A DNA stretch of 30,157 bases from Didymodactylos carnosus (Eukaryota > Rotifera > Eurotatoria > Philodinida > Philodinidae), in the NCBI GenBank assembly GCA_905250885.1, contig CAJNOQ010001583.1, forward strand, positions 1 to 30,157, written 5' to 3'. How positions within the stretch are numbered: position 1 is the stretch's first letter; each line of letters opens with the position of its first letter. The position numbers and the translations under genes were made by a program. Below are positions 23,310-30,157 of the stretch, one piece after another. The notes below the pieces were generated by a model that had not been told where the DNA came from, ran no database searches, and saw only the letters and a program-made list of their open reading frames with translations.

Positions 23310-25880
23310 ATGCTGCGCTCTGAAAGAGAGAAACAATCGAAATTGCAAGAAAAGTATCAAAGTATACTGAGTAGTATGCTGAAAGAAGAAGATAATAAAT
23401 ACTGTGTTGATTGTGATGCAAAAAGTATAAAAAAGCTATTCTTTCTTTTCTACAGTACAAATCTATTTTACATCTAATCTTTTTAGGTCCTAGATGGGCA
23501 TCATGGAATATCGGTGTCTTTCTTTGTATACGTTGTGCTGGATTTCACAGAAATTTGGGAGTACATATATCAAAAGTAAAATCGGTTAATTTGGATTCGT
23601 GGACGGGAGAACAGATTGCTGTAAGTTTGGTGAACTCGAACAAAATAAATGACTTTCTACTTCTTTTCTCTTGTCTAGTCGATGCAGGCAATGGGTAACA
23701 GCCGAGCAAGAGCTGTTTATGAAGCACATTTACCAGATGGATTCCGACGCCCACAAGCTGACTCGTATCCTTTTTGCCTGATCATTATTCATAGTTGAAT
23801 GACATAATTCTACTATTTTTCTTGACAATGTACTCGCAGGGCATTGGAAGTATTTATCCGTTCAAAATATGAGCAACGAAAATGGATAGCAAGAGAGTGG
23901 ATTCCACCTAACATTACGGTATCGCCTGATGTAAATATGCTTTTGTCCGTATTTTGTTGCTTTTGATGCTATCCTTAGCTTTTTCTATTCGTCAAATCCT
24001 TGTTGTTACATAGTAATGAAAAGACATATGGATTGTCATGTTGTAAAATGTAGTTTTAGCTTTGATGAATATATTGTATTTTCTATCATTTCTACTTTTC
24101 AGCTACTCGATGCTGAACCAAAAGAAGAAAAACGTCGTACAGAAAAAAAGTTAGAGAATGATAAAGTGTGTTGACTAACTTACCAGTAAAACTGTATGAT
24201 GTAAAATATAAAATTCTTTGTATATTTTTTCCTAGTTTGAAAAAGCTGTTAGTGGACAAATTCCTCAATTAAAACCATATGTACCTCAAGCGACAGCAAC
24301 CAATCCTGTTCGTAACGTATCCATACCAACCGAGAGTGGAGAACGTTCTAGTCGGAATAAAAATGACTCAAACCAAATTGCTGAAGATTTGGTTAAACTA
24401 GGTAAATGCAATTGTTGATCATGTTATGCTTACGGATTCTAAAAGACTATACAATCGTAAGAAAAGTAGCTGAAAAAGTTGAAATGGTGTTTCAAAATAA
24501 TTAAATCTTATTTCATACTATCGATGCCTTCTGTTTCAAAGAAATTAGTTGAGTGTAAGTCTTCATTCAATGATTTGAGATATTAATTTTATTCAGATGA
24601 ACCAAGTGCAATAGTTCCAACCTCATCGTCTTCCAACAGTGAAATTTTAGATCCACTGCATTCATTATTTCCATCAAATTCGCAACCTACAGTTATCAAA
24701 GATACGTTGCCAAGTAAACAACCAGACGCAGCAGTTACCACAAACAATTTTGAACAAGATTTACAAAATGCATTTTCAAACGATAAATCAGTAACAAACG
24801 ATCTTATGAATCCTAATAATTCACAACTGACGAAAGATAAAATTCTTGCATTATACAACACACCACAATCATCAATAACATCGAATATTTTATCTCAACA
24901 AACAAATAACGTCAATCAAATATTGCCTAATAACCGTACGTTTATCACAAATCACTGTTCAGTGTTTTCAGTTAATAGATAAGCGTTTGTCTCTTGCAGC
25001 TAATGTCATTCAAACACCATCATCATTTGGAGCTAGGCTTCCTGGTTTTCAAAATCGACCACAGTTTCATCAACAACAGCAACAACATCCTCATCCTCAT
25101 CCTCATCACCATCACCATCATTCTGCGTCAATGCCATACAGTGGCCAACAGATGAATTTTCCACGGTATTCTTTTCCCGCACAGGTAAATATACACAGTA
25201 GAATGAATATAGATAAAATATCGATATTCAGTCTTCACACATCAGAAACTACATCAAATCATATAACTTGAATGTTATAACTGTTTTTTGTTAATAACTC
25301 TGTTAGAAGTTAGAATTGAACTAGACTTTTGAATGGAAAGATATTTTATGTTATTATTACAGAAATCTAAGCTTATCTACAGAACATATAACTTCTTACA
25401 AGAGATAAGCTCTCTTTGAATAGAATTATAGTAGACAATGTGTCTTTATCATCATAAGTAACTGTAATATGTCTTGACTAAAATAATTAACATATCAAGG
25501 ATAAAAAATCTGTAGAGAAGATAACTATTTTATATTTTATATTTATTTAGCAGACAAACTATTCACCACAAGGAATGTTATCGAAATCAAACTATAACGG
25601 TTCAAGCAGTCCAACATTACAGTCACCGATGCAAAATCACACAAATGAACAGGTATGAATTAATATTATGGGTTAGGAATAAATTTTAGATAGGTAAATT
25701 TCATATTTTTAGTTAAATATGCAATTTCGTAATATGCAACCATTAACTAATGTAAAAACGTCACCAATAGATGCTTTAGTATCCGGCCAACCAACACATC
25801 CCACAAATGACTTTTTAACATCTTGGAACTCATCTACAACGACGCCCACAAACACATCAGCAATAGATCTTTGGCAGTAA
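23310..25880 (+). CDS. SMAP1: SMAP-like ArfGAP (stromal membrane-associated protein), 10 exons, apparent 1-nt frameshift
   Basis: SMAP proteins activate GTP hydrolysis by Arf GTPases in clathrin-dependent traffic. Exons: 23310-23424, 23488-23620, 23679-23764, 23840-23930, 24103-24165, 24236-24401, 24597-24935, 25000-25184, 25551-25652, 25713-25880. The N-terminus carries the ArfGAP signature: [10 protein letters not shown], then [10 protein letters not shown], then [16 protein letters not shown], then FRRPQ. The C-terminal half is low-complexity, with KDKILALYN (a SMAP-family motif) in exon 7, a Gln/His tract in exon 8 and a terminus ending DLWQ. As printed, exon 2 is one base short: the frame holding [10 protein letters not shown] (codons starting at 23490) differs from the frame holding CIRCAG (codons such as 23546). 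The change lies near the T-rich site 23517-23526. All other junctions keep frame. This is an assembly error, a recent null allele or a pseudogene; intact splice sites favour an otherwise functional gene. Length ~482 residues apart from the shift (human SMAP1 is ~467). The start follows an in-frame stop. Confidence 0.88.
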
Positions 25881-25899
25881 CATTTATATTTTAGTTATA

Positions 25900-25905
25900 A
25901 ATAAA
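25900..25905 (+). terminator. Polyadenylation signal AATAAA of the SMAP-like gene
   Basis: AATAAA begins 20 nt after the stop codon and is followed at once by an A run. This would give a very short 3' UTR, though longer forms using later sites cannot be excluded. Confidence 0.55.
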
Positions 25906-27490
25906 TTTAAAAAAAAAATCGTTCAATAGTTAGAGAATACTCGCAAATTTATTTTATTTTCTATTTTTCTTCCTTTCACTATATGCTTTAAAAACAACTC
26001 ATATCTTCATACATCATACATAATGGGTCCAATAAATATTCATTCATAACTGACGAATTCGAGCTTTATCATTATCCTCTTGCAACATTTTAACCTCAAT
26101 TAATGTGTTAAATATAAGTAACAGATTTTATTGTTTTTGTTTCTTTTCTTTCTTTCTTTTGCTTACGGTCGATTGTTTGCACAATGGTAATTTTATAGAC
26201 TAAAACAACAGATTTTTTTCATAATATATATGAAATTATAGTTGTTGTTATTGTTGTTGTTTTCTCTCTTTTAATGAACCTACATGTATCCCAGTGTTTG
26301 TGTTGTCTATACCTTCATATTTTTTTTATTGTAAATGTATTCTCTCCCACTATTTATTTTTCTCTGGACAGGTAGTACGACTATATTTCCTGATGTTTTT
26401 TTCCCATGATGTAACACATTTCAATTCTATAACAGGTTTTCTTTCTCGGCGTTTGTATGATTCGTGTTAGATCTTTGATTCTATATTTGTTATTTTAAAA
26501 TATGAATGTTTATCTGTTTGTTTGACTATTTTTGAAACAGGACAATGTTGGTTTATTGGGTATTATACTAAAACTTCAATTAAGATAAGTTTTCTTTTAA
26601 CATTGTCTTATGTGTCTAACAAAGTTACGCAAAAGTAGATAAAATTATGAATTCGACAACTTTTATCATAGGAATTCAAGAGAAAAAATGCAAATTTATA
26701 CAATAATCATAGTAGTTTACGTTACACTTGTCACACATTTCTATCAGCGAGTGCTAGAAATAAATTGAACTTAACACAAATATTATCAATTTTCTTCTTT
26801 ATGCTTTGGATTTGTTAAAACGCGAATTTAAGTATCTACTTAATTAACGCACATTATCATCACTTTCATTAGTATAAATTGAATTAATAATGAATAATGG
26901 TCTTAAAAGTAAAATTACTGTAAGTTTTAAAATTTTGTTTGTAGTAAAAAAAACGATGATTTTGTCTTGAATACTATTCAACTGCCTTTTAATTGCATCA
27001 ATCTTTAATTAATTGTTACATGATTGAATTTGTAGAATCATTATTAGCTTATTGAGAGTAGTTACTATTCGTTTCGAGACTGAGAATTTTACGAATATAT
27101 GTCTATCATGCACAATAAAATCATTCAATAATCAACATCAGGATGATAGAAAATTTCCTTTTACATAATTTCAAACATTAAATGCAGCGACCAGTTCATT
27201 TGAACCAACATTACTATTGAAAAATAGTTTGTCTGTTGGTGTTCACAATGAGTTACAATTAGAATCTACTGTAAAAATAAATTTTGATTCTGTAAATGTA
27301 CTCATTCCTTGAAATAAGACCAAGGTTTACTTGAACCAAATTGTTTACACCTACGTGACAAGAATCATGTACATATGCGCCCAACACTATCCGTACAGCA
27401 TGTAGTTTCTGAGTAAATGAATTGTAACCTTTTAAGGAAGCAATATTTCGACATGAACTTCTATCCAAACTATTCCTCAGCATATGTACT
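25906..27490. other. Non-coding region downstream of the SMAP-like gene
   Basis: AT-rich sequence with short TTG/GTT-rich runs around 26240-26265. No exon, RNA gene or repeat family recognised. The minus-strand open frame at 27259-27576 runs into the inverted repeat and has no family features. Confidence 0.55.
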
Positions 27491-27854
27491 AGAGTAGCCT
27501 GGGATGATTTATGAATTATGATCATGATAACAAATTTTCTCAGTATCCTTGAAGCTCTGCAGCTATTTTTCACCAAAAAGAAAGGGATGTTTCACAGGTA
27601 GGTTGAGCTGAGTCTTACCTATCGATCGATGTAAAAGTTATCTTAAAATTCATTAGCGTTAATCAGTACTAATCAGTTTCCAGCGAGCAGGTATCTACTA
27701 ATTATAATTACCCCAAATGGCGTAATTATGATCAGTACAGCCCAAATGGCTGGAATGAATTTAAACAACTTCGTTTCAATGGAGAATTTTAAGCAAACAA
27801 ATTAAGAAAATTTGTTATCATGACCATAATTCATAAATCATCCCAAGCTACTCT
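27491..27854. repeat. Inverted repeat with 50 bp arms, ~364 bp overall
   Basis: 27491-27540 is the almost exact reverse complement of 27805-27854: AGAGTAGCCTGGGATGATTT at the left end pairs with AAATCATCCCAAGCTACTCT at the right end. The interior (27541-27804) is unrelated single-copy-looking sequence with no open frame of note. This has the shape of a small non-autonomous DNA element with terminal inverted repeats. Confidence 0.8.
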
Positions 27855-27864
27855 ATGTTTGTGA

Positions 27865-27888
27865 AAACATTCAAATTCTAGATATACG
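27865..27888 (+). repeat. 24-bp direct repeat upstream of U5 copy 1
   Basis: This piece recurs once at 29474-29497 with a single mismatch (TATACG here, TACACG there). It lies 412 bp upstream of U5 copy 1 and 237 bp upstream of U5 copy 2. It marks an older extent of the duplicated U5 block or a shared distal element. Confidence 0.6.
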
Positions 27889-28223
27889 TGATCTCTAAAA
27901 TCTAACAGCACTCACAAGACTTCAAATTTTTTTGATTAAACCGGCAACACCGATCCGGTCTGGTTTGAAATTTAAAATCGCTAAACAGTTTCGCTTTTAT
28001 ATACTGGTTTCACCTCTGAATCCTCCTGCTAGTGAAGTGCCGTCAATTATTTATTTGAAGTGCCAGTTTATGAATTTAATAATATAAAACATGTCACCTA
28101 TTATCAGTATTATTTCATTTCTTATCTTTATTCTGTACAGAAAAAAATAATGTAGTGTGTGTTTTTCTCCTTTCTGTCCGTCACACTTATGACTCATATG
28201 TTTTGCACTATTTTCATTCACCG

Positions 28224-28257
28224 ATTTTGTTTTACAGTTAAATACCTTTATAAGCCA
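28224..28257 (+). promoter_or_regulatory. snRNA promoter of U5 copy 1: PSE-like box and TATA-like box
   Basis: ATTTTGTTTTACAGT at 28224-28238 and TTTATAAGCCA at 28247-28257 start at -53 and -30 from the predicted U5 5' end. The same two boxes, at exactly the same distances, precede U5 copy 2, while the DNA around them differs. This is the layout expected of a proximal sequence element plus a TATA-like element in snRNA promoters. Which polymerase uses it is not decided by the sequence. Confidence 0.7.
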
Positions 28258-28276
28258 TCATTCTTTCAACCATTGT

Positions 28277-28400
28277 ATAACTCTGATTCCTCATCATAAA
28301 CGCATAAATCTTTCGCCTTTTACTAAAGATTTCCGTGGTGAGGAATAATACAATGAGTCTTAACGACAAATTTTTCTCTGCTCGCTACAAGCGGGCTTCT
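28277..28400 (+). ncRNA. U5 spliceosomal snRNA, copy 1
   Basis: U5 is the snRNA of the U5 and U4/U6.U5 particles and aligns exon ends during splicing. The invariant loop I, GCCTTTTAC (28315-28323), is closed by an 8-bp stem AAATCTTT/AAAGATTT (28306-28313 with 28325-28332). TTCCGTGG follows as in animal U5, then GAGTCTTAAC. The Sm-binding site is AAATTTTTCT at 28368-28377. A 3' hairpin GCTCGC-TACAA-GCGGGC lies at 28380-28396. Length is about 124 nt (human ~116). The 5' end is set by analogy with AUAcUCUG at the human U5 start. Identical to copy 2 across the whole transcript. The minus-strand open frame 28323-28595 over it is spurious. Confidence 0.95.
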
Positions 28401-28435
28401 AATAAAATGAAATGAAAACGATTTTATGGCAACTT

Positions 28436-28530
28436 TCAGACTTTTCCTTCGTGAGAAGGAAAAAGGAAATATAAAAGGAGGTTTTATTAGGCTATTACGC
28501 TTTTTGCACTTTCTGTTGGCCTCCACCGCC
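28436..28530. other. ~87 bp extra segment in the 3' flank of U5 copy 1
   Basis: The two U5 copies are identical to 28435/29869 and then share a 33 nt block (28531-28563 and 29878-29910). Between these, copy 1 has 95 nt and copy 2 only 8. The extra DNA contains a perfect 9-bp hairpin TTTTCCTTC-GTGA-GAAGGAAAA (28442-28463) and a GGAGG...CCTCC pair. Insertion in copy 1 or deletion from copy 2 is equally possible. Confidence 0.6.
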
Positions 28531-28563
28531 CTGACACTCGGACGGGCATCCGTTTTTGAAGAC
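28531..28563 (+). promoter_or_regulatory. Conserved block downstream of U5 copy 1
   Basis: This block contains GACGGGCATCCG and matches 29878-29910 downstream of copy 2 at 29 of 33 positions. It may be a leftover of the duplicated unit or an element needed for 3' processing. Its different distance from the RNA end in the two copies argues against a strict distance-dependent 3' box. Confidence 0.4.
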
Positions 28564-28624
28564 CAAGCCGAGTGCACATTATAATCGTAACTCATCAGCT
28601 CTGTGTTACAATGAAAATTTTCTT

Positions 28625-28679
28625 CTGCTTTATAATTGTTCAGCAGAAATTCTACATGAACAATTGTCTTTAGTTTTAA
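28625..28679. repeat. Dispersed ~55 bp repeat, inverted relative to 29971-30023
   Basis: CTGCTTTATAATTGTTCAGC and the following bases up to CTTTAGTTTTAA read as the reverse complement of 29971-30023 with a few mismatches. The core at the second copy is itself palindromic (TTCATGTAGAA/TTCTACATGAA). Together the two copies bracket the region containing the decayed gene and U5 copy 2. Confidence 0.7.
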
Positions 28680-28822
28680 AACTTTATTTTTGTCTTTTTC
28701 ATTTACATAGCCTCGTTTGTCGATTCTTCTACCTTTTTTACTGGTTTAGTATTTTTATGACTACTTGTGTTTGCCATTATAATAAAAGTAATGTACCACT
28801 AATTTTTAGAGAACGCTTATAA

Positions 28823-29078
28823 GCCGTAACATCATTAAAAGAAATACGTGCTAAACACGATTCGTTAAATAAACCTTATAAAAATTCTTTACAATTGCTA
28901 AAAAATCATGACCATCAATTGATGCAAATGGATAAGATGTTAAGGCAGTATCAAGAACAATTGCAAGCTGTACAACTCAAAAAAAGCCGTTGAGGAAATG
29001 TTACATAGTCAAAACTGAGATGAGATGGGTCCTTTTGACGAGGACAATCATTATCCTCGAAGAATAAATCAGCGATAA
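28823..29078 (+). pseudogene. Decayed coiled-coil gene fragment between the U5 copies
   Basis: A frame from 28823 reads a Gln/Leu/Lys-rich coiled-coil-like stretch (LLKNHDHQLMQMDKML, then RQYQEQLQAVQL) and stops at TGA 28991-28993. In the next frame, reached by a one-base shift in the A7 run just before 28986, the reading continues KAVEEMLHSQN, meets TGA at 29016-29018, and then goes on DEMGPFDEDNHYPRRINQR to TAA at 29076-29078. One shift and one internal stop joining sensible protein text suggest an old gene or processed-copy remnant. The source gene is not recognised. Confidence 0.4.
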
Positions 29079-29657
29079 AAGAGAAAAGAAATCGCTACCA
29101 AGTGCCAAATGATAAAGTACTCATAGGCTTTCTGCCTACTTTTATTTCATTTACAATGTATTATACGTCTTTTTGTATAATATTTTCTACTCTGTTACAA
29201 AAGAAAAATATCCAAAAATACATTAAATTCAACTTTAGTTGACAAACAATAAATATGCAAGAAAATCACTGGCAACTGTCAATAGAACACAAGAACAATA
29301 GCGATGTCATAAAGAGATAATAGATATAAGAATCGTTTTGTCAGAAAATCATGTTAATTGTAAAATGAAACCTATACCTGTCCTCGACAATAAACTGTCA
29401 AACATGATCATCGGTAGACAAAGAATCTTACTAATGCTAAGACATTGCAATCTTAGACAAAAGAAAATCATACAAACATTCAAATTCTAGATACACGACC
29501 AGTTATGTTTGCTCTTCTATCTTTAACATGAAAGAGCTTACGTTATTTTCTAATAATACACATATACACGAAATGATTTTTCCTTCTCTAGTCTTCTTTC
29601 CATTCTGTGTTTTCATACGGCGTCAAACGTATGTATTGTATAGTGAACTGTTCACCC

Positions 29658-29691
29658 ATTTTGTTTTACAGTCACTTGCATTTATAAGCCA
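29658..29691 (+). promoter_or_regulatory. snRNA promoter of U5 copy 2: PSE-like box and TATA-like box
   Basis: ATTTTGTTTTACAGT at 29658-29672 and TTTATAAGCCA at 29681-29691 start at -53 and -30 from the U5 start, exactly as in copy 1. The 8 nt between the boxes and the 19 nt before the RNA start are diverged, so the boxes stand out as conserved islands. Confidence 0.7.
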
Positions 29692-29710
29692 CAAGCTTGT
29701 CGATCATTAC

Positions 29711-29834
29711 ATAACTCTGATTCCTCATCATAAACGCATAAATCTTTCGCCTTTTACTAAAGATTTCCGTGGTGAGGAATAATACAATGAGTCTTAACGA
29801 CAAATTTTTCTCTGCTCGCTACAAGCGGGCTTCT
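29711..29834 (+). ncRNA. U5 spliceosomal snRNA, copy 2
   Basis: Sequence is identical to copy 1 over the full ~124 nt and for 35 nt beyond. Loop I GCCTTTTAC is at 29749-29757, the Sm site at 29802-29811 and the 3' hairpin at 29814-29830. It has its own conserved promoter boxes, so it is likely an active gene and not a retro-copy. The open frame 29528-29782 that overlaps it is spurious. Confidence 0.95.
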
Positions 29835-29877
29835 AATAAAATGAAATGAAAACGATTTTATGGCAACTTGTCCCATC

Positions 29878-29910
29878 CTGATACTCAGACGGGCATCCGC
29901 TTATGAAGAC
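29878..29910 (+). promoter_or_regulatory. Conserved block downstream of U5 copy 2
   Basis: Partner of 28531-28563, 29 of 33 positions identical, here only 8 nt after the identical U5 flank ends. Confidence 0.4.
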
Positions 29911-29970
29911 TACAATACTAGATAAATTGAAAACGAAACGAACGAAAAAGACAAAATATTAAGACTAAAT

Positions 29971-30023
29971 ACAACTAAAGACAGTTGTTCATGTAGAATT
30001 TCTACATGAATAATTATAAAGCG
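29971..30023. repeat. Dispersed ~53 bp repeat, inverted relative to 28625-28679
   Basis: Reverse-complement partner of the segment downstream of U5 copy 1. It contains a near-perfect palindrome TTCATGTAGAATTTCTACATGAA-like core around 29988-30010 that could form a hairpin. Confidence 0.7.
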
Positions 30024-30037
30024 GGAAAAGTTTTTCA

Positions 30038-30157
30038 TTAACCCTCATCCGCCCACCTGGGGTCCAGCTGGACCCCAACGAGTTTCAAATTAATGTTATA
30101 TGCACATAATATTAGATCGAATCATGCCCTTCATGATATGCCTTAGTGAAGAGTAGT
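30038..30157 (+). mobile_element. piggyBac-like terminal sequence, running off the window
   Basis: TTAA (30038-30041) is followed by CCCTCATCCGCCCACC and then a perfect 20-bp palindrome TGGGGTCCAGCTGGACCCCA (30058-30077). A TTAA target followed by CCCT and a GGGGTC/GACCCC subterminal hairpin is the usual style of piggyBac-type elements and their MITEs. The rest of the element, including any transposase, would lie beyond the window edge. Confidence 0.55.

Noticed and set aside
27259..27576. 105-codon open frame (minus)
   Set aside because: Crosses the arm of the 27491-27854 inverted repeat, with no splice context or recognised family.
28323..28595. 90-codon open frame (minus) over U5 copy 1
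   Set aside because: Overlaps the well-supported U5 snRNA and its flank on the opposite strand.
29528..29782. 84-codon open frame (plus) over U5 copy 2
   Set aside because: Covers the U5 promoter boxes and the first half of the snRNA; the RNA explains the sequence.
1..30157. Prokaryotic features such as operons, CRISPR arrays or Shine-Dalgarno sites
   Set aside because: Spliced genes, U5 snRNA and metazoan families show this is animal nuclear DNA; the simple tandem repeats are microsatellites, not CRISPR spacers.

Overview
This is eukaryotic, almost certainly invertebrate animal, nuclear DNA. It is very AT-rich, with long poly-A/T tracts and microsatellites. The genes are interrupted by GT-AG introns, many of them only 50-75 nt. 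The gene families (rapsyn, a BIR/RING inhibitor-of-apoptosis protein, a SMAP-type ArfGAP) are metazoan. Short introns plus an enlarged multi-BIR protein would suit a rotifer, possibly a bdelloid, but that is an inference and not proven by anything in the window.

Layout: 1-7.7 kb is non-coding DNA dominated by a long inverted repeat (1541-2477) and low-complexity runs. A five-exon rapsyn gene lies at 7733-10244 (+). After a 2.2 kb gap with a ~240 bp foldback repeat comes a nine-exon gene on the minus strand (16593-12421), convergent with rapsyn. It encodes ~1090 residues with up to seven BIR or BIR-like modules and a C-terminal RING. From 16.6 to 23.3 kb there is no firm gene, but two adjacent foldback elements (19.4-20.6 kb), a possible piggyBac-like end and a possible 3' end of a small membrane-protein gene (22.3-22.7 kb) are present. 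A ten-exon SMAP-like ArfGAP gene lies at 23310-25880 (+); as printed it carries a one-base frameshift in the ArfGAP domain. The last 4 kb hold two identical U5 snRNA genes (28277-28400 and 29711-29834). Both carry the same promoter boxes at the same distances, with a decayed coiled-coil gene fragment between them. A piggyBac-like TTAA terminus lies at the right edge.

The genes do not form a pathway: synaptic scaffold, cell-death/ubiquitin, membrane-traffic and splicing functions sit side by side, as is normal in an animal genome. The points most worth following are the BIR architecture, the duplicated U5 genes with their PSE-like and TATA-like boxes, the altered RING spacing in rapsyn, and the apparent break in SMAP. 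All exon boundaries were read by eye from splice consensus, reading-frame continuity and remembered family features; no search was run.
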